Below are positions 1-10,162 of a DNA stretch of 64,000 nucleotides, one piece after another. Each line of letters starts with the position of its first letter. Position 1 is the stretch's first letter. Under the pieces are notes generated by a model. The model had not been told where the DNA came from. It did not search any database and saw only the letters and a list, made by a program, of their open reading frames with translations. Source of the DNA: CAZYFH01 sp964646815 (GTDB lineage: Bacteria > Acidobacteriota > Vicinamibacteria > Vicinamibacterales > UBA8438); NCBI GenBank assembly GCA_964646815.1, contig CAZYFH010000006.1, forward strand, positions 90,556-154,555. The letters run 5' to 3'. Both the position numbers and the translations under genes were made by a program.

Positions 1-672
1 GACCCGGACATCGGCACCCCCGGAGGCACGGCACTGCATCACGCGGTCCGGTGGCGCACGTACGAGTTTGCGGAGTTCTACAGGCCGCCGCCGCCGCAGA
101 CAGGAGATCTGAACCTCCTCGGCCTCATCGAGCGACTGCTCGCGCACGGCGCCGACCCGAACGCGCCGATCACTGAGCGGTTCCCACGTGCCGGGGTGTT
201 CGACAACAACTGGGGGGCGCTGCCGCTCATCGGCGCGTCACCGCTCGTCATCGCCGCGCGCGCGGCCGACGTCACGGCGATGCGGGCACTGCTGGCGCAC
301 GGTGCCGACCCGCATCTGCCGACGGACAAGTGCGTGACGCCGCTGATGGTGGCAGCTGGCATGGGGTTCACCTTCGAGCGGAGCATCGGCTCCGAGGCGG
401 AACGCCTCGAGGCCGTCGAGTTGCTCGTGGGCCTCGGCGCGAACCTCCATGCCGTGAACGACAAGGGCGAGACCGCGATGCACGGCGCGGCACGCAGCGG
501 CACCACCGCCGTCGTGACGTACCTCTTCCAGCAGGGCGTCGCGATCAACGTGGAGAGCGACGACGGATGGACGCCGCTGGAGAACGCTGACGGCACACGG
601 AGCCACTTCAGTGACCGTCCCGAGACCGCGGCGCTGATTCGAGATTTGCTGGCCGCGTCTCACGTCCACTGA
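1..672 (+). CDS. Ankyrin-repeat protein, C-terminal part (5' end outside window)
   Basis: The frame is open from base 1 to a TGA at 670-672, so only the C-terminal ~223 residues are visible. Ankyrin signatures recur: ALHHAVRW near the left edge, LLAHGADPNAP, LIERLLAHGADPN, TPLMVAAGMG and AMHGAARSGTT. The last repeats align by eye with the C-terminal end of the ankyrin protein at 10591-12084 (TPLMVAAGxG, then xALHGAA, then a VNVE-type repeat), so the two are paralogues. Ankyrin repeats are protein-interaction scaffolds; the partner is unknown. It sits 130 bp upstream of a multiheme cytochrome, just as its paralogue sits directly upstream of a heme-binding DUF1592-type protein. No signal peptide can be judged because the N-terminus is missing. 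Confidence 0.9.
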   Translation, partial: DPDIGTPGGTALHHAVRWRTYEFAEFYRPPPPQTGDLNLLGLIERLLAHGADPNAPITERFPRAGVFDNNWGALPLIGASPLVIAARAADVTAMRALLAHGADPHLPTDKCVTPLMVAAGMGFTFERSIGSEAERLEAVELLVGLGANLHAVNDKGETAMHGAARSGTTAVVTYLFQQGVAINVESDDGWTPLENADGTRSHFSDRPETAALIRDLLAASHVH

Positions 673-802
673 CCGCCCGTCGACGTCTTTACTTAGAGCT
701 GCAGGCGCTGGCCCCGGACATTCGGGAACCGATTCCTTGGGCACGAGGTACGGCCGCGTGGGATATGCGCGGCCGGACCGACTGAGCTAAGCTGAAGTCA
801 AA

Positions 803-3646
803 ATGTCAATATCGCCGATGTTGCTGCGCTTGCTCGTGGCCGGCTACGTCGTCCTACTCGTCAACTCGGCGTATCTGGTCGCCCTGCCGAGCCCGTCGCT
901 CTGGTACTTCACGAATGTCGCCGTGCATCCGGCCCTCGGCCTCGCGCTGGCGCTCGCCGTGGCCCCGCGGCTGCTCTCCCGTCGCTGGGTCCCCGGACCA
1001 CTCTGTGTCGCAGGACTCGTCGGTCTCGGCGTCGGGCTGCTGCTGGGGCTGGTGGTCGCAGTCGTGGGCGCAACGCGAGCCAACGCCCCCATCCTCTACG
1101 CGCACGTGGCACTGTCTGTCGTCGGGTCCGGCCTGCTCGCCGTGCACCTCTGGCGTGCCATTGAGGGCAGCCGGTGGCTGATCTGGGGCGTGCGTGCGGC
1201 GGTCGTCGCCGTTCTCGTCGGCGGGCTCGCGGCCCCGATCGCACGGGCGAGGGGAGAAGCGGCGTGGCGCGAGGCGCACCGCATCACGAACCCGACCATG
1301 CCGCCGACCTCGATGGAGGGCGAGGGCGGAGGCCCCGACAGCCCGTTCTTCCCGTCATCGGCCGACACCGACGTCCACGACGTGATTCCGGCCAACTTCT
1401 TTTTGACCAGCGAGTCGTGCGGACGGTGCCACACGGACATCTACGAGCAGTGGAACTCCTCCGCCCACCACTTCTCGTCGTTCAACAACCAGTGGTATCG
1501 AAAGTCGATCGAGTACATGCAAGACGTCGTCGGGACCCAACCGTCGAAGTGGTGTGCCGGCTGCCACGATCATGCGGTGTTCTTTAACGGCCGGTTCGAT
1601 CGCCCGATCCGGGAACAGATCGATACGCCCGAGGCGCAGGCGGGCCTAGCGTGCACCTCATGCCATTCGATCGTGAGCGTGCGCAGCACGATGGGTCAGG
1701 GCGATTTCGAGATCGAGTACCCACCCCTGCACGACCTCGCAGCCAGCGACCACCCGGTGCTGCAACTCACGCACGACCTGCTCCTCAACCTCGCGCCCCA
1801 TCCACACCGGACCACCTTCCTGAAGCCATTCCATCGCGAGCAGAGCGCGGAATTCTGCTCGAGCTGCCACAAAGTGCACCTCGACGTGCCAGTAAACGAG
1901 TACCGCTGGGTCCGCGGCTTCAACGAATACGACAACTGGCAGGCGTCGGGTGTATCCGGCCAGGGGGCGCGATCGTTCTACTACCCGCCAAGCCCACAGA
2001 CCTGTCGCGATTGCCACATGCCGCTGGTCCCCTCAGACGACCCCGCCGCGCTGGACGGGCTCATACGGTCGCACCGGTTCCCTGGTGCTAATACCGCGCT
2101 CCCCTTTGTGAACAACGATCCGGAGCAGCTGAAGGTGGTGCAGGACTTCCTCAGGGACGGGCAGGTGTCGGTCGACGTCTTTGGCGTGACACGGGTGGAC
2201 GAGGCGCCGCCACCGGCGGCGCGCGGGCGCGCCACGGCTGAGCCGAGGCTGTCGAGCACGTTCGCCGTCGGCGAGGAGTCGATGCGGTTCGGGGCCGCCG
2301 CGGTCTCGCTGACTGGGCCGCCATCGGAGGTGCTTGCGCCGCTCGACGGGGTCCCGGTGACCGTGCGGCGCGGCGAATCGGTCCGCGTGGAGGTCGTCGT
2401 CCGGACGCGGAAGGTTGGCCATTTCTTCCCTGGCGGTACAGTGGACGCCTTCGACGTCTGGGTCGAGTTCGAGGCGGTCGATGACCAGGGACGTGTGCTA
2501 CTGCACAGCGGCGCGGCAGCGAACAACGGCGCCGGACCGGTCGATCCGGGTGCGCATTTCTACCGCAGCCTGCAGCTCGACGAACGCGGCAACCCGATCA
2601 ATAAGCGAAATGCGTGGATGACGCGGTCGGTGGCCTACGTGCGGCTGATCCCACCGGGTGCCGCCGATACCATCCACTACCGGCTGCAGGTGCCGGACGA
2701 CGCCGGGGACCGCATCACGCTGCGCGCCAAGGTCAACTACCGCAAGTTTGCCTGGTGGAACACGCAGTGGGCGTTCGCCGGGGTCCGCGACGCGTCCGAG
2801 ACGAATCCATCGGTCGGCGCCGCCTACGACGACGGTGCGTGGACCTTCACGGGTGACACGTCCGGGGTGTCGGGTCAGATCAAGGCGATCCCGAACATCC
2901 CGACCACGGTCATGGCCGAAGCGGAGGCCTCGATATCGGTCATCGATGCCGAGGCGCCGCTACCCGACGTGACCACGCCGCTCGACGCATCGGCACGTGA
3001 ACGGTGGAACGACTACGGCATCGGCCTCCTGCTGCAAGGTGACCTGAAAGGCGCCGGCGCGGCTTTTCGGACCGTCGTGGCGATCGATCCGAGCTATGCG
3101 GACGGCCACACGAGCCTCGCACAGGCGCTGCTTCAGGAGGGTGACATCGACGCGGCGATTCCGGTCTTGGAAGCGGCCCTCGCCCTCGCGCCAGACCTCG
3201 CGAGGGCGCACTTCCTGTTCGGGACGGCGCTCAAGACGCTGGGGGAGTACAACGAGGCGTTGGATCATCTGCAGGCCGCGCACGAGCAGTACCCGCGCGA
3301 TCGGGTCGTACTCGGCCAGATCGGCCGCATTCAGTTCCTCGACCGGCGCTTCGACGAGGCGATTGCGACCTTTCAGGAGGTGTTGTTGGTCGACCCCGAA
3401 GACCTTAACGCGCACTACAACCTGATGCTGTCCTACCGAGGGGCCGGCAACACAACGATGGCCGAGCGCGAGCAACTCCTTTACGAGCGCTTCAAGGCAG
3501 ATGAGGCCGCGCAGGCGATCACCGGGCCCTACCGCCGCCAGTCGCCGGATGACAACAACGAGCGACAGCCGGTCCACGAACACCGACACCGGCCAGACGC
3601 CGCGACGGCCGACGACGGGCGGGCGCGAGCCGCCGCGCAGGACTGA
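803..3646 (+). CDS. Membrane-anchored five-heme c-type cytochrome with C-terminal TPR domain
   Basis: 947 residues. About four hydrophobic segments occupy residues 5-150, followed by a periplasmic part with five CxxCH heme c motifs at about C206, C251, C284, C352 and C401, the last followed by Met. The spacing and the histidine-rich surroundings resemble cytochrome c554/multiheme domains. A beta-rich segment follows (about 470-720), then TPR-like helical repeats from about residue 733 to 900 (for example LLLQGDLKGAGAAF, IDPSYADGH). It probably shuttles electrons at the outer face of the inner membrane. The stop lies 6 bp before the CRTAC1 gene, suggesting one transcript. No convincing Shine-Dalgarno is seen before the ATG at 803. 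The C-terminal ~30 residues are low-complexity and charged. Confidence 0.9.
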   Translation: MSISPMLLRLLVAGYVVLLVNSAYLVALPSPSLWYFTNVAVHPALGLALALAVAPRLLSRRWVPGPLCVAGLVGLGVGLLLGLVVAVVGATRANAPILYAHVALSVVGSGLLAVHLWRAIEGSRWLIWGVRAAVVAVLVGGLAAPIARARGEAAWREAHRITNPTMPPTSMEGEGGGPDSPFFPSSADTDVHDVIPANFFLTSESCGRCHTDIYEQWNSSAHHFSSFNNQWYRKSIEYMQDVVGTQPSKWCAGCHDHAVFFNGRFDRPIREQIDTPEAQAGLACTSCHSIVSVRSTMGQGDFEIEYPPLHDLAASDHPVLQLTHDLLLNLAPHPHRTTFLKPFHREQSAEFCSSCHKVHLDVPVNEYRWVRGFNEYDNWQASGVSGQGARSFYYPPSPQTCRDCHMPLVPSDDPAALDGLIRSHRFPGANTALPFVNNDPEQLKVVQDFLRDGQVSVDVFGVTRVDEAPPPAARGRATAEPRLSSTFAVGEESMRFGAAAVSLTGPPSEVLAPLDGVPVTVRRGESVRVEVVVRTRKVGHFFPGGTVDAFDVWVEFEAVDDQGRVLLHSGAAANNGAGPVDPGAHFYRSLQLDERGNPINKRNAWMTRSVAYVRLIPPGAADTIHYRLQVPDDAGDRITLRAKVNYRKFAWWNTQWAFAGVRDASETNPSVGAAYDDGAWTFTGDTSGVSGQIKAIPNIPTTVMAEAEASISVIDAEAPLPDVTTPLDASARERWNDYGIGLLLQGDLKGAGAAFRTVVAIDPSYADGHTSLAQALLQEGDIDAAIPVLEAALALAPDLARAHFLFGTALKTLGEYNEALDHLQAAHEQYPRDRVVLGQIGRIQFLDRRFDEAIATFQEVLLVDPEDLNAHYNLMLSYRGAGNTTMAEREQLLYERFKADEAAQAITGPYRRQSPDDNNERQPVHEHRHRPDAATADDGRARAAAQD

Positions 3647-3652
3647 GGGATC

Positions 3653-5338
3653 ATGGCACGCGTTGTCGTCTTCGTCGGCCTAGCCTCGATCGTATTCGCC
3701 GTCGCTGCGCGAGCACAGCCGCCAAGGTTCGCCGACGTAACCGCGTCTGCCGGCATCACGTTCGTGCACACCAACGGCGCCTTCGGAGAGAAGTATCTCC
3801 CCGAGACCATGGGCGCCGGCGGCGTCGTGCTCGATGTCGACGGCGATGGGTGGCAGGACATCCTCCTCGTCGACTCGTCGCACTGGCCCGGGCATGGGAA
3901 CGGCGAGACCCACCCGGTGCTCTATCGGAACGATGGCGACGGCACGTTCACTGACGTCACTCGGGGATCGGGACTCGCGGTGGAGCTGTATGGGATGGGC
4001 GGAGCGGCGGCCGACTACGACAACGACGGCGACGTCGACCTCTACCTGACCGCGCTCGGCGGCAACCGTCTGTTCAGGGGCGCCGGCGACGGCACATTTG
4101 CCGACGTGACCGCGGCCGCCGGCGTCGCCGGCAGCGGGTTCTCTACGAGCGCACTCTGGTTCGACTATGACAAGGACGGCTACCTGGATCTGTTCGTGGC
4201 GAACTACGTCGAGTGGACCATCGATACGGACCTGTTCTGCCCGGGGCCGCGCGGCGGTGAGAGCAAATCCTATTGCACGCCCGAGTCGTACATGGGTCAG
4301 AGCCCAGCGCTATACCGGAATCGCGGCGACGGCACGTTCGAGGACGTGACCGAGCGCGCGGGGCTGTCGGACCCGACCTCGAAGGCCCTCGGGGTCGCAA
4401 TGCTGGACTTCGATGGCAACGGCTGGATGGATCTGTTCGTAGCGAACGACACCCAACCTGACCGGCTCTATCGTAACGGCGGCGATGGCACCTTCGACGA
4501 CATCGGCGTCATTGCGGGCGTGGCGTACAGCGAAGCGGGCGTGGCGCGGGCGGGGATGGGTGTCGACGCGATCGACTACGACGACTCTGGACGACCGAGC
4601 CTCATCGTCGGCAACTTCTCCAATGAGATGATCGCGCTTTACCATAACGAGGGTAACGGCTTGTTCATCGACGAGGCACCGCGGTCCGCGGTCGGCCGAG
4701 GATCACTCCTGGCGTTGACCTTCGGCTGTTTCTTCTTCGATTACGATCTCGACGGCCAGCCGGACATCTTCGCGCTGAACGGCCATGTCGACGATCTCGT
4801 CGAAGAGGTGCAGTCGCGTGTGACCTACGCGCAGCCGGCATTGCTGTTCCGCAATGTCGGCCAGGGGCGCTTCGAGGATGCGACGGCCGAGGCCGGGCCG
4901 GCGCTCGCGCACCCCGTGGTCGGCCGGGGCGCCGCCTACGGCGACCTGGACGGCGACGGCGACCTCGACGTGCTCGTCACGGAGAACAACGGTCCGGCGC
5001 GCCTGCTCAGGAACGAAGGCCGCGGCGCGAACAACCTCATCCGCGTCCGCACTGTCGGCGTCGACTCCAACCGCGACGGTATCGGCGCACGGGTGGAGGT
5101 GACGGCCGACGGAACGACCCGCTGGAAAATCGTCAAGACCGGCTCCAGCTACGCCTCGCAAAGCGAGCTCCCGGTGACGTTCGGCATGGGACGCACAACG
5201 GCGGTCGAGGCCGTGCGTGTCCTGTGGCCCAGCGGGACGATCGACCGCATCGCGTCTCCCCAGATGAACCACCAACTCACGATCCGTGAGGGCGACGGCC
5301 TGATCGACGCTACCCCACTCGCGCGGGGGGGACGATGA
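3653..5338 (+). CDS. CRTAC1-family protein (FG-GAP/VCBS repeats with ASPIC/UnbV domain)
   Basis: 561 residues with a cleavable signal peptide (VVVFVGLASIVFAVAARAQ). Calcium-binding-like FG-GAP repeats of the type DVDGDGWQDILLVD, DYDNDGDVDLYLT and DYDKDGYLDLFVANY run through residues ~55-440, forming a predicted beta-propeller. An ASPIC/UnbV domain closes the protein (NNLIRVRTVGVDSNRDGIGA through VRVLWPSGTIDRI). Members of this family are exported and often sit beside cytochromes and TPR proteins; no reaction is assigned. It starts 6 bp after the multiheme cytochrome stop and its own stop overlaps the next start (ATGA), so it belongs to the same operon. Confidence 0.93.
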   Translation: MARVVVFVGLASIVFAVAARAQPPRFADVTASAGITFVHTNGAFGEKYLPETMGAGGVVLDVDGDGWQDILLVDSSHWPGHGNGETHPVLYRNDGDGTFTDVTRGSGLAVELYGMGGAAADYDNDGDVDLYLTALGGNRLFRGAGDGTFADVTAAAGVAGSGFSTSALWFDYDKDGYLDLFVANYVEWTIDTDLFCPGPRGGESKSYCTPESYMGQSPALYRNRGDGTFEDVTERAGLSDPTSKALGVAMLDFDGNGWMDLFVANDTQPDRLYRNGGDGTFDDIGVIAGVAYSEAGVARAGMGVDAIDYDDSGRPSLIVGNFSNEMIALYHNEGNGLFIDEAPRSAVGRGSLLALTFGCFFFDYDLDGQPDIFALNGHVDDLVEEVQSRVTYAQPALLFRNVGQGRFEDATAEAGPALAHPVVGRGAAYGDLDGDGDLDVLVTENNGPARLLRNEGRGANNLIRVRTVGVDSNRDGIGARVEVTADGTTRWKIVKTGSSYASQSELPVTFGMGRTTAVEAVRVLWPSGTIDRIASPQMNHQLTIREGDGLIDATPLARGGR

Positions 5339-8300
5339 GCGGCCAGACCGCGACGCGTGCGGCGCTGATGCTGGTCCTTGCCAGCGTCGCCTGCGGCGGT
5401 GACGATGCGGCCAGGCTCGAACCGCGTGAGGACGCGTATCGCGCGAACAACCGCGGCATCGCGCGCCTCGAGCAGTTTGATTACCCGGCCGCGGCGGCGG
5501 CGTTTCGCGACGCGCTTGCCCTCGACGACACCCTGGCCATCGCGCGCGTCAACCTCGCCCTCGCCCTCTACTACGACCAGGACCTTGCCGGCGCGGCGAT
5601 GGCCGCGACCCAAGCCGCGACCGAGCTACCGCCGGCCCCGGAACCGCGGTATCTGCTCGGGCTAATCGCGCGCGCGGAGAACCGCGCTGACGACGCGCGC
5701 GGCTGGTTCGCCCAGGTCCAGCAGCAGGATCCGGGTGATGTCGGCACCAACATCATGCTCGGCCAGATCCACCTCGAGGCGCGCGACTACGCCGAGGCGA
5801 TCGAACGGCTGCGCCTCGCGTTTGCCGAGGAGCCGTACAACGTCACCGCCGCTTACAGCCTCGGACTCGCCCTGGCTCGGAGCGGGGAAACCGTCGAAGG
5901 CCAGGAGTTGCTGGAGCAGGCGCAGGTGCTGCGTGCGACCGGGTACGCGGTGACGTTCGGCGCCGGGTATCTCGAGGCGGGCCGCTACGCGGAGGCGATC
6001 GCGTCGACCGGCGCGGAACCGGAGCTCGTCGATCGCACACCCCCAGCCGCCGTCTTTACCGTGACCTCCATCGCTCCGGACACACCGCGCGCGACGGCCA
6101 CGGCGTCACCGTTCGGGCGTCGTTTTGGCGCAGACGAGCTGACGGGGGCTGGCGCGCGTGCCCTCGCGGCCTCGCTCAGCGGCGGAGTCACCCCCATCGA
6201 TGTCGACAGTGACGGCGATCTCGATCTCTTCCTCACCTCGGCGGACGGGCAGCAGCTCGTACGCAACGACGGCGCGGAGACGTGGACCGTCATCACCGCG
6301 GAGGCCGGCCTGGCAAGCGCACCGCCGGACACGGTGCCGATCGGGGCGGTCGCGGCCGACTTCGACAACAACGACGCGCCCGATCTGTTCGTGCTGCGTT
6401 ACGGCGGCAACAGCTTGTATCGGAACGACGGCGACGGGCGCTTCACGGATGTGACGGCCACGGCAAGCTTTCCCCCGTACCTGTATCTCCCGAGCGCGGC
6501 GGCGTTCACCGATATCGACCACGATGGCGACGTCGACCTCGTGATCGCCGGGTGGGCCGACCTCGAGGCCACGCGTGACGCAACCGGGGACGACGGCGCG
6601 GTCTTTCCCGGCGAGTTCGCGGCTGCGCCGCTGTCGCTGCTCCGGAACAATCAGGACGGCACGTTCACGGAGATCACGAGCGACGCGCGGCTCGAGTCGC
6701 GCGGTCACGTCGTCGCGCTCGTCCCCACCGACTTCGACAATCGCCGCGACGTCGATCTCTTGGTCGTCAACCGCGATGCGCCTCCGCGGCTCTTCACCAA
6801 CCTCCGCGATGGAACCTTTCGCGACGTGGCGGCCGAGGTCGGGCTCTCGGGCATCGATGGACGCGACCCGGTCGCCGCGGTGGCGGCCGCCGACCTCAAC
6901 AAGGACGACTACCCGGATTTCTTCTTCGCCCGCGCGAGCGGCGGGGTGTTCGCGCTGAGCGATGGACGTGGCGGCTTCACGCTGACCCGCGCGCCCGAGG
7001 CCACACGGGCCGCAACCGCGGCACAGCTGTTCGACTACGACAACGACGGCCTGCTCGATCTGCTGACCTGGTCCGCTAACGGTCCCCACCTCTTGCGCAA
7101 CCTCGGGCAGGAGTGGACCGCCGTGACCGACACGGCCGGGCTCGGCACGATCGAGGCCGCAGTCTTCGGCTCCGCCCACGCGCTCGCCGCATCCGACCTC
7201 GACGTGGATGGCGACACGGACATCATTGCCGCCGGGCCGGAGATGCTGTCGTTTCTCGACAATGCCGGAGAGCCGCGCAACCGATCGATGCGCGTCCAGC
7301 TCGCCGGCCTGGCGAGCAACCGGTTGGGCATCGGGTCAAAGATCCAGCTACGCGCCGGCAGCTTGAGCGGCCGACTCGAGACCTCGGCGACCGCACCTGC
7401 CGTCGCGCCCGCTGACCTCGTGTTCGGCCTTGGCGAACGTCCGGGCGCGGACGTGGTGCGCTTGCTCTGGCCGTCCGGCACTCTGCAAGCCGAGGTGGCC
7501 GAACCGCCGGAGGGCAGCGACCCGACTACGCAAGCGGCTCTGCCCACCCTCCTGGCGTCACCGCTCGTCGTGCGGGAGCTTGACCGCAAGCCGTCCTCGT
7601 GCCCCTTCCTCTTTACGTGGAACGGCACGCGATTCGAGTTCGTCACCGACTTCCTCGGCGGCGGGGAGATGGGGTACTGGCGCGGTCCGGGCGTCTACAA
7701 CGCGCCCGACCCCGTGGAGTACGTGCGGATTCGCGAGGACCAGCTGCGGCCCCGGGACGGTGTGTTTGAGCTGCGTGTCACGAATGAGCTCGAGGAGGCG
7801 CTGTTCCTCGATCGGGTCGAACTCGTCGCGCTCGCGCATCCGCGCGACATCGAGTTATTTCCCAACGAGGGGATGACCGCGTCGCCGAAACCGTTCCGGC
7901 TACATGCCGTCAGTGACCTGCGCGCGCCGGCCGGCGCGGTCGATGACCGCGGTCATGACGTAACCGAACGGATCGCCCGGCTCGACAGGCGCTACGCCGA
8001 CGGCTTCACGCTTACACCGTTCCGCGGCCACGCCGACCCGCACACGCTCACCCTCGATCTCGGCGACGCTCCACGTCCCGCCGTGCTCCTGTTGACCGGG
8101 TGGACCGACTACGCGTTCTCGAGCGACAACGTCGCAGCACACCAGGCGGGCGTGACAGCCGTGGCGCCGTCACTCCAGATCAAGGGCGGCAACGGACGGT
8201 GGCGCGCGGCCAACGCCCCCATCGGCATCCCGGTCGGCCGGCCCCAGACGATCGCCGTCGATCTTTCCGCCGACCTCGGAGCCGGCGAACGAGAGGTGCG

Positions 8301-8865
8301 CATCGTGACCAATATGCGCATCTACTGGGATCAGATTCTCGTCGGGCGTGGCACGTCAACTGAACACGTCCGTATTACCCGGCTGGCACCGAGAGACGCG
8401 ACGCTGCGCCTCCGGGGGTTCTCGGCAGAGGTGCGACCACACGGCAGCGAACCGCCAATCTACGACTACGCGCGGGTCACGCCAACGTCACCGTGGAAAA
8501 CGATGGCCGGGCGGTACACTCGCGCCGGCGACGTGCTCGACCTGCTGACCCGGTCGGACGACATGTTCGTGATTACCCGCGATGGCGACGAGGTCGCGGT
8601 CGAGTTCGAGGCGACAGCGCTCGAACCGCTTCCGGAGGGCTGGACGCGCACCTTCCTCTTGCATGCCGACGGCTTTAGCAAGGAGATGGACATCAATTCG
8701 GCGAGCCCCGATGCCGTCGAGCCGCTGCCGTTCCACCGCATGACTGGGTATCCGTATGGCGAGGGCGAGCACTACCCGCAGACGCCCGAGCACCGGCGGT
8801 ATCGGGAGACGTACAACACACGGTCCATCGTCCGCTCGGTGCCGTTGCTCGAGACCGCCCGTTAA
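5335..8865 (+). CDS. TPR / FG-GAP / ASPIC-UnbV-like lipoprotein, CRTAC1 type, very large
   Basis: 1176 residues. The N-terminus ends in a lipobox-like LVLASVAC at residues ~14-21, so it is probably a lipoprotein. TPR repeats cover ~35-210 (NRGIARLEQFDYPAAAAAF). FG-GAP repeats cover ~230-640 (DVDSDGDLDLFLTS, DFDNNDAPDLFVL, DYDNDGLLDLLTW). An ASPIC/UnbV-like segment with VRLLWPSGTLQAEV ends near 720. A further ~450-residue C-terminal region starts with CPFLFTWNGTRFEFVTDF and has no family I can name. The ATGA overlap with the upstream CRTAC1 gene implies translational coupling and a shared complex. Partner and substrate are unknown. Confidence 0.9.
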   Translation: MSGQTATRAALMLVLASVACGGDDAARLEPREDAYRANNRGIARLEQFDYPAAAAAFRDALALDDTLAIARVNLALALYYDQDLAGAAMAATQAATELPPAPEPRYLLGLIARAENRADDARGWFAQVQQQDPGDVGTNIMLGQIHLEARDYAEAIERLRLAFAEEPYNVTAAYSLGLALARSGETVEGQELLEQAQVLRATGYAVTFGAGYLEAGRYAEAIASTGAEPELVDRTPPAAVFTVTSIAPDTPRATATASPFGRRFGADELTGAGARALAASLSGGVTPIDVDSDGDLDLFLTSADGQQLVRNDGAETWTVITAEAGLASAPPDTVPIGAVAADFDNNDAPDLFVLRYGGNSLYRNDGDGRFTDVTATASFPPYLYLPSAAAFTDIDHDGDVDLVIAGWADLEATRDATGDDGAVFPGEFAAAPLSLLRNNQDGTFTEITSDARLESRGHVVALVPTDFDNRRDVDLLVVNRDAPPRLFTNLRDGTFRDVAAEVGLSGIDGRDPVAAVAAADLNKDDYPDFFFARASGGVFALSDGRGGFTLTRAPEATRAATAAQLFDYDNDGLLDLLTWSANGPHLLRNLGQEWTAVTDTAGLGTIEAAVFGSAHALAASDLDVDGDTDIIAAGPEMLSFLDNAGEPRNRSMRVQLAGLASNRLGIGSKIQLRAGSLSGRLETSATAPAVAPADLVFGLGERPGADVVRLLWPSGTLQAEVAEPPEGSDPTTQAALPTLLASPLVVRELDRKPSSCPFLFTWNGTRFEFVTDFLGGGEMGYWRGPGVYNAPDPVEYVRIREDQLRPRDGVFELRVTNELEEALFLDRVELVALAHPRDIELFPNEGMTASPKPFRLHAVSDLRAPAGAVDDRGHDVTERIARLDRRYADGFTLTPFRGHADPHTLTLDLGDAPRPAVLLLTGWTDYAFSSDNVAAHQAGVTAVAPSLQIKGGNGRWRAANAPIGIPVGRPQTIAVDLSADLGAGEREVRIVTNMRIYWDQILVGRGTSTEHVRITRLAPRDATLRLRGFSAEVRPHGSEPPIYDYARVTPTSPWKTMAGRYTRAGDVLDLLTRSDDMFVITRDGDEVAVEFEATALEPLPEGWTRTFLLHADGFSKEMDINSASPDAVEPLPFHRMTGYPYGEGEHYPQTPEHRRYRETYNTRSIVRSVPLLETAR

Positions 8866-8891
8866 GCCGCGAGGCGTCGACTGGAGGACAC

Positions 8892-9929
8892 GTGGAGCAC
8901 ATCCGGTATGCCGTCGCCGCCTGCCAGACCGACCTGGTCAATCCGGTCGATCGGCACCAGATGCGCGCGAGCACCGACCGCATGTTGAGCATGGTCGACT
9001 CGGCCGTTGGTGGGAGCGCGCCATTTCTGCCGGTGAAGTTGGTCGTCTTTCCGGAGTTCGCACATGCCGCGCCGGTGTTCCCAACCGTCGCCGAGCTGCT
9101 GCGCACGCTGAGTGTGCCGGTCCCGAACGAGCACACGGAGCGGTTGACCGAGAAGGCGCGCGCGCACGGCATCTACATCCAGAGCGGGTCGATGCTCGAG
9201 GAGGACCCCAAGTGGCCTGGTGCCGTATTCAACACGACCTGCCTGATCGGCCCGGGCGGCATCCTCTATAAGTATCGAAAGGTGAACACCTGGATTCCAT
9301 ACGAGGTGCACACCAGCCCGCACGACCTGCCAGATTACGACGAACCGCTGTTCCCCGTTGCACAAACACCGATCGGTCGCATTGGTTGCGCGACCTGCTA
9401 CGACTGGCTGTTCCCCGAGGTGCTGCGCCAGTTGACCGCGAACGGCGCGGAGATCCTCGTGCGGGTCTCGGCCTACATGGATCCTTGGGGCGCAACGGAG
9501 CCGATGGCTTGGTGGACGCTCGTCAACCGCACACGTGCGCTGGAGAACCTCGCCTACGTCGTTGCGGCCAACCAGGGCGCCAGCCTTCGCCATTACCCGC
9601 CATATTCGTGGCCGGGCGGTTCACAGGTCGTTGATTTCGACGGCCGCCTTCTCGCGGAGGCGTCACCCGGACCGGGTGAGCGGATCGTCGTGGCGCCGGT
9701 GGATGTCTCGGCGCTCCGGCACGAACGAGACACGCGCGCCGGTCATCATACGCTGGCGCACCTCCGGACCGAGGCGTACGACGTCTATCGCACGCCGTCG
9801 TATCCGCCGCGCGCCAATCAGACCGTGCCGCTGTCGTATGAGGAGAACGGGCGACGGATTCACTCCGCGAAGCAGGCGCTGACACGCCGGCGGCGATCCG
9901 GCGCGCCGACGATCACACTCCCGAAATAG
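8892..9929 (+). CDS. Carbon-nitrogen hydrolase (nitrilase/aliphatic amidase superfamily)
   Basis: 345 residues from a GTG start with GGAGGA a few bases upstream. The Glu-Lys-Cys catalytic triad of the nitrilase superfamily is visible: E55 in VVFPEF, K130 in YRKVN and C169 in CATCYDWLFPE. The family cleaves non-peptide C-N bonds in nitriles, amides or carbamoyl compounds; the substrate cannot be read from sequence. No signal peptide is seen, so it is probably cytoplasmic, unlike most neighbours. It begins 26 bp after the TPR/ASPIC gene and may be the last gene of that transcript. Confidence 0.92.
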   Translation: MEHIRYAVAACQTDLVNPVDRHQMRASTDRMLSMVDSAVGGSAPFLPVKLVVFPEFAHAAPVFPTVAELLRTLSVPVPNEHTERLTEKARAHGIYIQSGSMLEEDPKWPGAVFNTTCLIGPGGILYKYRKVNTWIPYEVHTSPHDLPDYDEPLFPVAQTPIGRIGCATCYDWLFPEVLRQLTANGAEILVRVSAYMDPWGATEPMAWWTLVNRTRALENLAYVVAANQGASLRHYPPYSWPGGSQVVDFDGRLLAEASPGPGERIVVAPVDVSALRHERDTRAGHHTLAHLRTEAYDVYRTPSYPPRANQTVPLSYEENGRRIHSAKQALTRRRRSGAPTITLPK

Positions 9930-9948
9930 CCGCGTTAGTAGGACTCCG

Positions 9949-10150
9949 ATGATCCCGATGCTAGAGTCCGCAGCGGCCAGCCTCAGTACCATCGAAATGA
10001 TGACGATGGTCCTCTGCGACCTGTCCGATGCGCAATCACGCCAGCGCACCCGTGACGGAGAGGGCCCGTCGATCGCCTGAGAGGTCGGCGATATGCTGGC
10101 CTACCGGTGCCAGCTCATGCAGCTCATCGGTGTCGCCGTCGCCAAGACGC
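9949..10150 (+). pseudogene. DinB-like protein relic with in-frame TGA
   Basis: From ATG 9949 the frame reads as a DinB/YfiT-like helical-bundle N-terminus (ASLSTIEMMTMVLCDLSD, later EVGDMLAYRCQL). The conserved tryptophan before 'xVGHxLxYR' is replaced by TGA at 10078-10080; reading continues in the same frame afterwards until homology fades near 10150, just before a dispersed repeat. A normal DinB protein is about 150-170 residues, so this is both interrupted and truncated. Family assignment is by motif recognition only. Confidence 0.55.
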
Positions 10151-10162
10151 GCTTCTGCATGC

